This document shows, piece by piece, positions 17,813 to 26,416 of a stretch of 64,000 nucleotides of DNA. Location: positions 310,001-374,000 of the forward strand of contig NZ_JBGCUE010000001.1 in the NCBI RefSeq assembly GCF_041102575.1. The letters are read 5' to 3'. Source of the stretch: Tenuifilum sp. 4138str (GTDB lineage: Bacteria > Bacteroidota > Bacteroidia > Bacteroidales > Tenuifilaceae). The notes beneath the pieces were generated by a model. The model saw only the letters and a list, made by a program, of their open reading frames with translations, ran no database searches and was not told the DNA's origin. The position numbers were made by a program, and so were the translations under genes. How positions within the stretch are numbered: the first letter of the stretch is position 1; each line of letters opens with the position of its first letter.

Positions 17813-18520
17813 CTAGAAAGGGATCGGAAATTTCTTAAGCTCTTTTGAGAACATTTTTGAATTTCCTTGGCAAACCTTGTCCAGTAGTTGCCAAAATTTA
17901 GGGCCATGATTCTTTTCCTTCGTGTGACAAAGCTCATGGAGGAGTACATAGTCAATAAGATGCTCAGGCAAATACATTAACCTTAGGCTAAGGCTAATAT
18001 TGTTCTTCCCGCTACAGCTTCCCCATCGCGATTTTGAGTTACGAATGGAAACCTTACCATAGGTAAAATTATTCTTAGTGGCTAATCCCTTTAGCTTTTG
18101 GGGCAGATAGTATTTAGCCTCGGCGCGTAATACTTCGGTTATAACTTTTTTTGTTAGCGACTGAATATTGTAACTTGCCGGGTCAGCGGTTGACGGATAA
18201 AGTAACAGCACATCAGCTCCTTTTTTTAAAACCTTACATGTAGATAGGCTATTTTCGGCTTGCAGACGAACTAGGTGATACTTACTTTTAAACTCAGTAA
18301 TAGGCTTTATACGCTCTGCATTTTCTTGGATTTTCTTTATAATCCAGTCAGTTTTTGATAACACAAAATCCTCTGCATATGAGAATCTTACAAGGTAGGG
18401 GATGGTAACATGGATTGAACTATCTTTTTTTACTCTTAAAGTGATTCTTTTACTTCCGGTTCTATATGTGTAGGTTACAGTTCCAATGTGCGGGTAGGTG
18501 CATTGCTTAGTTCTGTTCAT
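17813..18520 (-). CDS. YgjP/SprT-like zinc metalloprotease (DUF45)
   Basis: 235 residues. The zinc site is 'LLHELCHTKEKNHGPKFW' (HExxH, with the third histidine in the NHG motif), the DUF45 signature. An upstream 'KVSIRNSKSRWGSCSGKNNI' segment is diagnostic of the family, and 'LRLMYLPEHLIDYVLLHEL' precedes the active site. There is no signal peptide, so it is cytoplasmic. The biological substrate is unknown for this family. Its start lies 2 bp after the stop of the HU-SPOR gene on the same strand, so the two are likely translated from one mRNA. Confidence 0.85.
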   Translation of the reverse strand: MNRTKQCTYPHIGTVTYTYRTGSKRITLRVKKDSSIHVTIPYLVRFSYAEDFVLSKTDWIIKKIQENAERIKPITEFKSKYHLVRLQAENSLSTCKVLKKGADVLLLYPSTADPASYNIQSLTKKVITEVLRAEAKYYLPQKLKGLATKNNFTYGKVSIRNSKSRWGSCSGKNNISLSLRLMYLPEHLIDYVLLHELCHTKEKNHGPKFWQLLDKVCQGNSKMFSKELKKFPIPF

Positions 18521-18522
18521 CG

Positions 18523-19707
18523 CTATCGGCTAATTATCCATATTCCCTGAAATTGGTTCTTGAGCTTTTCCTTCTGTTGATTGGCTTCGTCTTTTTTACT
18601 ATATCGGCCAATTACAGCAATATACTTCCCATTAGGTTTGCTATAAACCTCAGCGTTAAACCCCTTTGCCTTAAGATCGTTCACGAATTTTTGGGCATTT
18701 GCCTTTTCGGCAAAACTTCCAACCACAAGGCTGTATATTGTTGATGGGTTGCTAACAGGAATACTTTGGGTTAATGATTTTTCAATTACTTCTTCCGTTG
18801 TTTGTGCTGGTTGCTCATTACCTGTTACGGTTTCGCTCTCCTCGTCGGCAGGGTTTGTGGCTTCAAATTTCTTATCAAAATCATCGGATTTTGAAGTATA
18901 ATCGGTTGGTAACTTAATAGGTTCTACCTTTTCCGGTTTGTTTTTAATGTTTTCCCAGTCGGCTTCATCAGGGGCAAAGGCCAACTCCCTCAAAATGAAT
19001 GCAAATGTAAGTATTATAAAGAGAGATACTGCTATAAAAACAAAAACTCGCAGGGGCGATGATGGCTTCTTTTTACTAGAACTTTTCATGTTGACTTGTT
19101 CCAAATCATTGTATTCAACCTGATTGCTATTTTCAGTTGACGACTTTTCAACTATTATGCTGTCGAGGGCATTGGTGTTAACACGCTCAACCCCCGGGCT
19201 AACCTCAGTGTAATGTTTTGTAATAGTGTTCTCTTCTTGAACTATCTCTTCTTTTACAACTGAATCATTGGTGGTTTGGTTTTTGTCACTGTTACTCGTG
19301 TCTACCTCAAGGGGGGAATCAATGTTGGTGGTTTGAACATTTTTACCATCGTCATGGTCGGTTGATTTTCTTTGGCTTGATGATTCCTCCGATGTCAAAC
19401 TAATGGAACCCTTTGAATCATTTATTAGTATTCCAATACCGGGTATTGCGTATGAACCACTTTCTTTTATTTCATCAATAATTTCAATCGATAACTTTTT
19501 TATTTGCTCGGCTGCCTCAATCTTTGAAAGTCCATAATTACTTATCAGTAATTCTTCGAGCTGCCCATCGTTATACTTTAGGAATGGGCTAAAAGTAATG
19601 CTAAGCTGGGTGTTGCTTTCAGTATCACGATGAAGGAAGGCACCCACGTTGGGTATTATTAGTCGTTTGTTTTTGCGAATTAACTCTGCCAGAATTGACC
19701 TGTCCAT
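18523..19707 (-). CDS. HU-like N-terminal domain / transmembrane / SPOR protein
   Basis: 394 residues. Residues 1-95 are an HU-CCDC81-like domain ('LIIPNVGAFLHRDTE', 'ITFSPFLKYNDGQLEELL', 'GSYAIPGIGIL'). Residues 100-215 are a polar, low-complexity linker. A single membrane helix follows at about 220-242 ('RVFVFIAVSLFIILTFAFIL'), then an acidic linker and a C-terminal SPOR domain (about 320-394, with 'YSLVVGSFAEKANAQKFVND' and 'YIAVIGRYSKKDEANQQ'). SPOR domains bind denuded septal peptidoglycan, so the protein may link the nucleoid or cytoplasm to the division site. The HU-TM-SPOR architecture is seen in Bacteroidota; its function is not established. Confidence 0.8.
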   Translation of the reverse strand: MDRSILAELIRKNKRLIIPNVGAFLHRDTESNTQLSITFSPFLKYNDGQLEELLISNYGLSKIEAAEQIKKLSIEIIDEIKESGSYAIPGIGILINDSKGSISLTSEESSSQRKSTDHDDGKNVQTTNIDSPLEVDTSNSDKNQTTNDSVVKEEIVQEENTITKHYTEVSPGVERVNTNALDSIIVEKSSTENSNQVEYNDLEQVNMKSSSKKKPSSPLRVFVFIAVSLFIILTFAFILRELAFAPDEADWENIKNKPEKVEPIKLPTDYTSKSDDFDKKFEATNPADEESETVTGNEQPAQTTEEVIEKSLTQSIPVSNPSTIYSLVVGSFAEKANAQKFVNDLKAKGFNAEVYSKPNGKYIAVIGRYSKKDEANQQKEKLKNQFQGIWIISR

Positions 19708-19775
19708 CGCGCGAGATGTTTTATGGTTAGCTCAATACCAGCAAAGGTAAATTATTATCCTATTAGTTGTACCTT

Positions 19776-20150
19776 TTACGTGGGAGTTAAAACCTTTTCA
19801 ATTGCCTGTTTAATTTTTTCAATGGAGTATGGTTTAGTCATCAGAAAATCAAAGCCTGCATCCCTGAAATCCTCAAAAAAGTTTGCCGGATTATGTGCGG
19901 TTAACGCTACAATGGGGGTGTACTTTTTGGGTGAAGGCAGTTTTTCACGGACGTACTTGGTGGTTTCCAGCCCATTCATCACAGGCATTTCAATGTCCAT
20001 GAAAACCAGGTCAACTTTCTCCTTAGTAATAATGTCAATAGCTTCCTTACCGTTTTGCGCCTCAAGGCAAGTTACATTTAAGTTTTTCATCACTTCTTTT
20101 AGAAGAAGCCTGTTAACAAAAATGTCATCGACAATAAGAATTTTTGGCAT
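19776..20150 (-). CDS. Single-domain response regulator
   Basis: 124 residues, only a receiver domain. The acidic pocket is D8-D9, the phospho-acceptor is D52 in 'FMDIEMPVMNG', the switch Thr is in 'ALTAHN', and the Lys is in 'MTKPYS'. There is no output domain, so it must act by protein-protein contact. It starts 20 bp after the Crp/Fnr stop on the same strand, so both probably form one transcript divergent from the chemosensory operon, which could make this a further phosphate acceptor for its kinases. Confidence 0.88.
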   Translation of the reverse strand: MPKILIVDDIFVNRLLLKEVMKNLNVTCLEAQNGKEAIDIITKEKVDLVFMDIEMPVMNGLETTKYVREKLPSPKKYTPIVALTAHNPANFFEDFRDAGFDFLMTKPYSIEKIKQAIEKVLTPT

Positions 20151-20170
20151 ATATTTTTACTTTTATTACG

Positions 20171-20869
20171 TTAACCGAATCTGCTCAAAGTTTTTAATAT
20201 GTCGTAACTAATAATTCTGATTCTATTCCGTTCCAGCTCAATTATTTTATCGTGGTTAAATTCCGATAAGGTTCTAATCAAACTTTCTTTAGTTGTTCCA
20301 CACAGCTCTGCTAGCTCTGTTCTGTTTACGGGAAATTCAAACTCGTTGTTGCAGAATATGTCATCGGCAAAGTAAAGAATCAAATCGGCAACTCGGCCGG
20401 GTAGCTGCTTGTAAAGTAATCCGGCTAGCCTGTTTATAAGGAATAAACCATGCCTGCTTATTAGCTGGCTAATTTCAAGGGCAAAGCGTGCATTTTGAAG
20501 CATAATCGATTTCAGAGTAGAAATAGGGATTTGAGCCAATGTGCAATTTTCAACCGCTGTTACCGTGAAATTATATGAATCACCACCAAGAAGCGAGATT
20601 AGGCCTACAAAACTTCCTGTGGTATCAATCTTCATGACCAAATTCTTGCCCTTCCTTTGTTCGCTACTTACCTTAATAATACCTTTAATAATATAGTAAA
20701 CATGGCTTGATGCCGAGAACTGTTTAACAATAATATCCTTCCGGTTGTAGTTTACAATATTAATATTATCCATAATGATAGCCTGCTGTTCTGCTGTTAG
20801 AAGCTGGTTAACAGGCAATTTGCATTTTTCAAATGTCTTTTCAAACGATATGGTTATTACATCGGCCAT
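20171..20869 (-). CDS. Crp/Fnr-family transcriptional regulator
   Basis: 232 residues. A cyclic-nucleotide-binding-like barrel occupies about 25-145 ('VYYIIKGIIKV', 'LVMKIDTTGSFVGLISLLGG'). A dimer helix follows, then a C-terminal winged helix with recognition-helix region 'LAELCGTTKESLIRTLSEF' (about 190-215). It lacks the N-terminal cysteine cluster of oxygen-sensing FNR, and the cNMP phosphate-cassette residues are poorly matched, so the ligand is unclear. The gene is divergent from the chemosensory operon. A palindrome of the CRP/FNR type lies in the shared promoter region, making it the obvious candidate regulator. Confidence 0.9.
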   Translation of the reverse strand: MADVITISFEKTFEKCKLPVNQLLTAEQQAIIMDNINIVNYNRKDIIVKQFSASSHVYYIIKGIIKVSSEQRKGKNLVMKIDTTGSFVGLISLLGGDSYNFTVTAVENCTLAQIPISTLKSIMLQNARFALEISQLISRHGLFLINRLAGLLYKQLPGRVADLILYFADDIFCNNEFEFPVNRTELAELCGTTKESLIRTLSEFNHDKIIELERNRIRIISYDILKTLSRFG

Positions 20870-20919
20870 GATTTCATTTAAAGACTCTTAAAGATAAATA
20901 ATTTCTATCAAATAAAAAA

Positions 20920-20954
20920 GTGATATAAATCACCTGTTGCGGTAATTTATATCA
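20920..20954. promoter_or_regulatory. CRP/FNR-type palindrome and flanking inverted repeat
   Basis: GTGATATAAATCAC at 20920-20933 is a perfect 5+4+5 palindrome resembling FNR-type half sites (TTGAT-N4-ATCAA). In addition TGATATAAA (20921-20929) is inverted as TTTATATCA (20946-20954). The site lies just upstream of the candidate -33 box of the chemosensory operon and about 50 bp upstream of the divergent Crp/Fnr gene, a position suited to activation of one and control of the other. Binding itself is inferred. Confidence 0.5.
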
Positions 20955-20962
20955 TCTTATGA

Positions 20963-20996
20963 TTTGTTATTCTGTGGTTTCGTTTTTATAGATTTG
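20963..20996 (+). promoter_or_regulatory. Bacteroidota-type promoter of the chemosensory operon
   Basis: TTTG at 20963-20966 and a perfect TAnnTTTG match (TAGATTTG) at 20989-20996, spaced 22 bp. The start codon follows 18 bp later. This is the best match to the phylum promoter pattern in the window. Confidence 0.55.
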
Positions 20997-21014
20997 AAAA
21001 GATTTTGAAATACT

Positions 21015-21392
21015 ATGGATTTTAAAGGCTATGTTTTAGTAATTGACGATTCGGTTACGAATCAGGTACTTGTGGAAGCTCTGCTTGGCGAAGAGGGAAT
21101 TAGGGTGGTAACAGTAAGCAATGCCGCTGACGCCTATAGGCTGATTGATAAAGAACCACCAAGCCTAATTCTGTTGGATTTACTTATGCCTAATATTACT
21201 GGAATTGATTTTCTTAAAACCATCAAGCAGAGTGAGCGCGTAAATACCATTCCAGTTTTCATAGTAACCGCTGCTAATACTGAACTTTACCGTAATCAAT
21301 GCGAAGTGCTAGGAGTACAGGAATTCTTTCCAAAGCCAGTTGATATACCATTACTGGTTAAGAGGGTGAAAGAGGTTTTAGCTGGGGTGTAA
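21015..21392 (+). CDS. CheY-like single-domain response regulator
   Basis: 125 residues, receiver only. The acidic pair is D11-D12, the phospho-acceptor D55 in 'LLDLLMPNITG', the switch Thr in 'VTAAN', and the Lys in 'FPKPVD'. It is the first gene of the chemosensory operon, 11 bp before the coiled-coil protein, so these two may act together. It differs clearly from the second CheY at 23478, suggesting separate output roles. Confidence 0.88.
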   Translation: MDFKGYVLVIDDSVTNQVLVEALLGEEGIRVVTVSNAADAYRLIDKEPPSLILLDLLMPNITGIDFLKTIKQSERVNTIPVFIVTAANTELYRNQCEVLGVQEFFPKPVDIPLLVKRVKEVLAGV

Positions 21393-21403
21393 CATAAATT
21401 GTT

Positions 21404-23134
21404 ATGAAAAAAATCAAGGAGATATCTGAACAGTTTGCCGTAATTGATAGTCTTATAGTTGAGATACTAAATTGCGCCGCTGAGGATTTTTTAGGTCTTA
21501 ACGAAAGGTTCAAGGAAGCATACTCAAAATCAACCTCAATTTCAGCAAATGCAGAAGAGGTATTTACCGTATATGCTTCCAGCTATACGAGTGAATCGTT
21601 GCTTAACCTCAGGCTCCTTTTTAAAAAGTTCAGTCAGGCTAAAAAGGAAACCAATAAATACGCCGATTCCATTGTAAAAAGCATTGATGAGGTTTATGAT
21701 ATTCTCGATTCCATTGACCTACATAGCAAAAACATTAACCAAAATCTCCTAACCCTCAAGTTTTTACTAGCCAACCTTAAGATAACAGGCATTGAGTCCC
21801 AATCAGTTGAACTTACCGAGGAAAAGGATGAACTTTTTATTGAGTTTAACAGGTTAGTAAACAAGTCAAAGCTAGCTGAACTTGAGCTTGCTAAGTCGCT
21901 CCATGGCAACATGAAACTTTTACGCGAAGGTGTTGATAGGGTTAAAAAGAATATGCGAAATGCGAACCAACAAATAGGGATTGCCATTGATATTATTAAC
22001 GAATCCATTCAAATTTTTTCGGAAAAACAGCAAGACCTTAGCCTCAATATACCAAAACTGCAAGAAAATAACGCAAAACTCCGCGATTCAATTGACAGCA
22101 TTATTACAAACCTCCAGTACCACGATATTATTCGCCAAAAAATTGAACACGTACAGGTATCGCATAAGGAAATACTAAATAATCTATCCTCTGAAGATGA
22201 AGAGCAGAAAAACTATTTAAATCAGATAGGAGAGCTTGTTAACATTCAGTCGGCGCTACTTGTTAGGGCAAACAAGGAGTATCAAAGAGCCATTGAACAG
22301 ATAATTGATAAGTTCAAGATTATTGGAAGCATTGCGCAAAGCATACTAAACCAGTGTAAGGATTTAAAAAGAATACAGGAATCGGATTTGGAGCAACCTT
22401 TTACAAGTGTTGCACATAAGCTTACCAATACTACGTTACCTGTTAGCAAATTTCTTTCGTTACTGGCAAGGGTAAACAATTTGCTTCAATCAATTAAGCA
22501 TAACGTTAACTTAATGGTTGAAACCTCTGCTATTGATGATGAGGCTAACCGATTTGGTGAATTGTTGTTGAAAAGAATCAAACAGCCGGAACTAATGCTT
22601 CAGTCGAATCTAATTCAACAGATTGAAACAGTAACATTTGACATAATTACCTCCCGAAACCAAATTGGTACGCTGTACATGCACCTTGAATCCAAAATAA
22701 CTGATATTGAGCGATTATCGGAGTTAATTTCAGAAAATACTAAATCGCAGGAATGGGAGTCAATTCCAACAACCCTTAAGGAAATTGCTAGCAACCTGCT
22801 TGAATGTGACGATAAGGTAAGCGTTTTACTTCGGGAAAAGTTTCAGGCTAGTAATGATTTAGGTGAAATAATCCATAGGGCTGTAAATCAGGTTAAGTAC
22901 TATGAAGTTTTTGAGCTTAAAATTCTTGAAGTAATAAAACTACTAAACCACATATATTCCACGTTAACTGGCAAGGAGGAGAGCCAGTTCGATAAAGATG
23001 ATTTGGAGTTTATGCGAAGACTATATACCATGGAATCGGAACATAAGATACACAACATGGTAATTAAAGGGAATGCGGGTTTCGATGACTTATCAGAAAC
23101 CGATCAGGATGAGTCAAACATTGAGTTCTTTTAA
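21404..23134 (+). CDS. Large soluble coiled-coil protein with CheZ-like DxxxQ motif, duplicated
   Basis: 576 residues, almost wholly helical, with no membrane segment and no recognisable MCP signalling hairpin. At residues 236-250 'NLQYHDIIRQKIEHV' contains D241-x-x-x-Q245 on a helix, which matches the spacing of the CheZ catalytic residues (D143 and Q147 in E. coli). A second similar segment at 496-510 ('QVKYYEVFELKILEV') has Glu and Leu at the same places, so the protein looks internally duplicated with a degenerate second copy. The C-terminus has 'RRLYTMESEHKIHNMV'. A CheY-P phosphatase role is an inference from the motif and from the flanking receiver genes. An MCP-like scaffold is the alternative. 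No family name is offered with confidence. Confidence 0.6.
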   Translation: MKKIKEISEQFAVIDSLIVEILNCAAEDFLGLNERFKEAYSKSTSISANAEEVFTVYASSYTSESLLNLRLLFKKFSQAKKETNKYADSIVKSIDEVYDILDSIDLHSKNINQNLLTLKFLLANLKITGIESQSVELTEEKDELFIEFNRLVNKSKLAELELAKSLHGNMKLLREGVDRVKKNMRNANQQIGIAIDIINESIQIFSEKQQDLSLNIPKLQENNAKLRDSIDSIITNLQYHDIIRQKIEHVQVSHKEILNNLSSEDEEQKNYLNQIGELVNIQSALLVRANKEYQRAIEQIIDKFKIIGSIAQSILNQCKDLKRIQESDLEQPFTSVAHKLTNTTLPVSKFLSLLARVNNLLQSIKHNVNLMVETSAIDDEANRFGELLLKRIKQPELMLQSNLIQQIETVTFDIITSRNQIGTLYMHLESKITDIERLSELISENTKSQEWESIPTTLKEIASNLLECDDKVSVLLREKFQASNDLGEIIHRAVNQVKYYEVFELKILEVIKLLNHIYSTLTGKEESQFDKDDLEFMRRLYTMESEHKIHNMVIKGNAGFDDLSETDQDESNIEFF

Positions 23135-23147
23135 ACTAACCAAGAAT

Positions 23148-23456
23148 ATGTCAAAGAAAGAAAAAAATTTTTCCATCGAAAGGCAGAAGGGTTCATCGCT
23201 GGTCATCCTGAGTGGCGATTTAAGCCTTAATAATGTCAGTGATATCAAGAGTGAACTGATTAAGCTATTTAATGAGGCAAAACCTACTGACTTGCTAATT
23301 AAAAACGCTGAGGTAATTGACCTTGGCTTTATACAACTCGTACGCTCTTTTAACTTCTCCATGAAGGAACGAGGTATAAAATCTACAGTTAAGTTTGAAT
23401 TAACTGCTGACCAGAGCACAATTCTTGAACGATCAGGCATAAAATCAGAATATTAA
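23148..23456 (+). CDS. STAS-domain protein
   Basis: About 102 residues from ATG 23148; the frame is open upstream inside the previous gene but the conserved start is here. It has a STAS-like layout of alternating strands and helices ('SSLVILSGDLSLNNVSDIKS', 'AEVIDLGFIQLVRSF', 'KFELTADQSTILERSGI'). In SpoIIAA-type proteins a Ser follows the conserved Asp (DSSG). Here the corresponding stretch is D-L-G-F, so the phosphorylatable Ser is absent and phospho-switching by an anti-sigma kinase is unlikely. It sits between the coiled-coil protein and CheY in the operon. Confidence 0.72.
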   Translation: MSKKEKNFSIERQKGSSLVILSGDLSLNNVSDIKSELIKLFNEAKPTDLLIKNAEVIDLGFIQLVRSFNFSMKERGIKSTVKFELTADQSTILERSGIKSEY

Positions 23457-23477
23457 CAAAATAAATTATCCATTGCT

Positions 23478-23843
23478 ATGGCAAAAACAATACTAATTGT
23501 AGACGATTCCGATAGTATTCGCGAAGTTGTTCGATTTACCCTTGAGAACGAAGGGTACAATGTGCTTGTTGGTGTTGATGGCAAAGATGCCTTAAAACAC
23601 CTTGACGGTAAAACAATCGATTTGGTAATCACCGATCTTCATATGCCTGAAATGGATGGCATAGAGCTTATTAAGCATATTAGGGCAATGCCGGAGTACG
23701 AACGCATTCCAATCCTATTCCTGACTACCGAATCGCAAACCTCAAAAAAAATGGAAGCTAAAGATGCCGGTGCTACGGGGTGGATTATTAAACCGTTTGT
23801 TCCAGCTAAACTGATTTCGGCAATCAATAAAGTGATTAGGTAA
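23478..23843 (+). CDS. cheY: Chemotaxis response regulator CheY
   Basis: 121 residues, receiver only, with acidic residues D9-D10, phospho-acceptor D53 in 'ITDLHMPEMDG', switch Thr in 'FLTTES', and Lys in 'IIKPFVP'. Its stop codon overlaps the cheA start by one base (TAATG), so translation is coupled and this is the likely direct partner of CheA. As there is no flagellar motor gene in view, its output target (gliding, pili or another behaviour) cannot be named. Confidence 0.9.
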   Translation: MAKTILIVDDSDSIREVVRFTLENEGYNVLVGVDGKDALKHLDGKTIDLVITDLHMPEMDGIELIKHIRAMPEYERIPILFLTTESQTSKKMEAKDAGATGWIIKPFVPAKLISAINKVIR

Positions 23844-25870
23844 TGGATAGCTTTAGGAAAAAGTTTATAGAGGAAGCTGCGGAGCTAATTGATAAGCTTG
23901 AAGTGTCGCTTTTAGAGCTTGAAAAAAGTCCTAACGATGAAGCTCTGATTCAACAGGTCTTTAGGGTGATGCACACCCTTAAGGGTAACAGCGCCATGTT
24001 TGGGTTTGACCTTATCGATAGCTTTACGCACAACCTTGAGACCATTTACGACATGATTCGCAATGGACAGCTCGAGGTAAGCAAGGATATATTGAACATA
24101 ACCTTTTCGTCGGTGGATCACCTCAAGGCGATGCTCGATGAGCAAAACTATGATGACCCCGACTTTAAAACGGTTCACAATGGCTTAATGGGGAAAATTA
24201 ATAGAATAATTAACCCTAGTAATACTGAAACAGAGGCCGAATCTGCTAAATCAAGTAAGGAAAAATCGGAATCACTATCTACCTACTACATTCTTTTTGA
24301 ACCCAATGAGAATATTTTTAAGAACGGAACAAACCCCCTTTACCTTCTTGATGAGCTTTGCTCATTGGGTGAACACAAGGTTTTTGCACATTTCAACAGG
24401 CTGCCTGGAATAAAGGAAATTATCCCAAACCTTTGCTATACCTACTGGGAAGTGTTGCTGACAACCGACCAGGATGTAAATGCCATTCATGATGTGTTCA
24501 TCTTTGTTGAAACCGATTCAAAGCTTGAAATACAAAAGCTGGCAGAGGAAAACTTGCTAGCCGACAAATTATTTGTTGAAGAAGTATCGCAATTGGCAGA
24601 GGTTCAGAAGGATGTTGGATTGGTAACCATACAACGCCTGGCAACAAAAGCTGCTGCTCGAATCAATAAGGAAAAGGCCAAACAGTTCACTAAAGAGCGA
24701 ATAGCCACAAAGGACAAAACGGCTGCAAGCATTCGCGTGTCGTCCGACAAGCTTGACCACCTAATGAACCTTGTGTCAGAGCTAGTAACCACACAAGCCC
24801 GTTTAAGCTTATTTGCAGAGCAAACCAATGTGCCAGGTTTGGCGCCTATAGTTGAAAACGTTCACAAGCTAACCCGCCAGCTTCGCGATATTGCCTTTAG
24901 TATCGTTCTGATACCTATTGAGAACCTTTTTGGTCGTTTTCAGAGGCTTGTCAGGGATTTATCGTCTGAACTGCACAAGGAGGTCGATTTCATTGTAGAG
25001 GGAGCCGATACTGAGCTTGATAAGACCATCATCGAAAACCTGTCCGACCCCCTGATGCACATTATCAGGAACAGCATGGATCATGGAATTGAGGATACTC
25101 GGGTTCGTATTGCAAACGGAAAGCCGGCAAAGGGAAAAATTCACCTGAAAGCATTCTACTCCGGGGCAAGTGTAATAATCCAGGTTAGCGATGATGGTGC
25201 TGGTATTGATCCTGAGATCATACATGCCAAGGCAATCTCAAAGGGTTTAGTACCTTCCGATAAAAAGATGAGCAAGAAGGAGATTCTTGACCTTATCTTT
25301 TTGCCCGGATTCTCTACAGCCAAAAAGGTAACCGATGTGTCGGGAAGGGGAGTGGGTATGGATGTGGTTAAAAAGAAAATTTCCGATATCAGAGGCGAGG
25401 TTGAGGTTGAATCGGAAGTTGGCAAGGGAACAACTATTACCATAAAGCTGCCCTTAACCCTTTCAATAATCGATGGCTTGCTGGTTAGCATTGATAGTTC
25501 TCCTTTTGTTATCCCTCTTTCTTCAATCGACAAGATTTATGCGGTGGACAAGGAAAGTATCTATAGCTCTTTCAACAATCTTGTAACCCTCGATGGAACT
25601 CAAATCCCATTCTTTAGCTTACGGAAAGAGTTTAACCTGCAGCCAAGTAACGAGGAACTAGAACAGGTTGTAGTAGTAAACTTTGAGGATAACAGGGTTG
25701 GCTTAGTGGTTGACTATGTAATTGGTGAATACCAGGCAGTACTCAAACCTTTAGGGAAACACTACAAGAGCCACGATATTTTCTCAGGTGCGACAATACT
25801 AGGCGACGGAACAGTTGCCCTTGTAATGGACACCAATAAGATTATTAAAATGTTTGCAACAAGTAAGTAA
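23843..25870 (+). CDS. cheA: Chemotaxis histidine kinase CheA
   Basis: 675 residues. The P1 HPt domain (about 1-105) has phospho-acceptor H44 in 'RVMHTLKGNSAMFGF'. A P2-like middle domain (about 148-245) is followed by P3 dimerisation helices (about 290-350; 'SSDKLDHLMNLVSELVTTQA'). The P4 ATPase has an N box near 'PLMHIIRNSMDHGIEDT', the G boxes 'VSDDGAGIDPE' and 'VSGRGVGMDVVKKKI', and 'GKGTTITIKLPLT'. The P5 regulatory domain covers about 540-670. All key residues are intact, so it should phosphorylate the CheY and CheB receivers. The gene is in the middle of the operon with one-base overlap to cheY. Confidence 0.95.
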   Translation: MDSFRKKFIEEAAELIDKLEVSLLELEKSPNDEALIQQVFRVMHTLKGNSAMFGFDLIDSFTHNLETIYDMIRNGQLEVSKDILNITFSSVDHLKAMLDEQNYDDPDFKTVHNGLMGKINRIINPSNTETEAESAKSSKEKSESLSTYYILFEPNENIFKNGTNPLYLLDELCSLGEHKVFAHFNRLPGIKEIIPNLCYTYWEVLLTTDQDVNAIHDVFIFVETDSKLEIQKLAEENLLADKLFVEEVSQLAEVQKDVGLVTIQRLATKAAARINKEKAKQFTKERIATKDKTAASIRVSSDKLDHLMNLVSELVTTQARLSLFAEQTNVPGLAPIVENVHKLTRQLRDIAFSIVLIPIENLFGRFQRLVRDLSSELHKEVDFIVEGADTELDKTIIENLSDPLMHIIRNSMDHGIEDTRVRIANGKPAKGKIHLKAFYSGASVIIQVSDDGAGIDPEIIHAKAISKGLVPSDKKMSKKEILDLIFLPGFSTAKKVTDVSGRGVGMDVVKKKISDIRGEVEVESEVGKGTTITIKLPLTLSIIDGLLVSIDSSPFVIPLSSIDKIYAVDKESIYSSFNNLVTLDGTQIPFFSLRKEFNLQPSNEELEQVVVVNFEDNRVGLVVDYVIGEYQAVLKPLGKHYKSHDIFSGATILGDGTVALVMDTNKIIKMFATSK

Positions 25871-25889
25871 CAACCAAAAATGTTTTACA

Positions 25890-26405
25890 ATGGATACCGA
25901 GAACAAAAATCAAATTAAATCATATCTTACCTTCAAGCTAGGTAACGAGGAGTTTGCTGCACATGTCAGCAAGGTGTTGAATATTTTGGAGATGACTCCT
26001 ATAACAAAGGTTCCTAAGGCACCTGATTACCTGAAAGGTGTTATTAACCTTAGGGGGGCTGTACTGCCTGTAATTGATACACGTATCAAGTTTGGAATGC
26101 CTGAAACCGAGTACACCAATAACACCTGTATCATAGTTCTGGATATTGACGTTGATGGCGAATCGGTGCATGTTGGTGCCATTGTCGATTCCGTGCAGGC
26201 GGTTCTGGAGATTGATAATAGCCAGATAATGCCACTGCCCACCCTTGGCAGCCGTTATAAATCCGAGTTTATAATTGGCATGGCAAAGGTTGAGGAACGT
26301 TTTATCATCATACTTAACATGGATGCCATTTTCTCAGTAGATGAAATCACCTCGATTATTGATTCCAACCAGTCAGTTGACGAGGGAACCGATGCACAAC
26401 AGTAA
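25890..26405 (+). CDS. cheW: Chemotaxis scaffold protein CheW
   Basis: About 171 residues from ATG 25890; an ATG at 25854 within cheA would add 12 non-conserved residues. A single CheW (SH3-like) domain: 'SYLTFKLGNEEFAAHVSKVL', 'VPKAPDYLKGVINLRGAVLP', 'LDIDVDGESVHVGAIVDSV' and 'EEFIIILNMD'-like end. It couples CheA to receptors. That a receptor-coupling protein is present although no classical receptor is in the operon implies receptors encoded elsewhere or a divergent one. Confidence 0.93.
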   Translation: MDTENKNQIKSYLTFKLGNEEFAAHVSKVLNILEMTPITKVPKAPDYLKGVINLRGAVLPVIDTRIKFGMPETEYTNNTCIIVLDIDVDGESVHVGAIVDSVQAVLEIDNSQIMPLPTLGSRYKSEFIIGMAKVEERFIIILNMDAIFSVDEITSIIDSNQSVDEGTDAQQ

Positions 26406-26416
26406 TTGAATATTTT

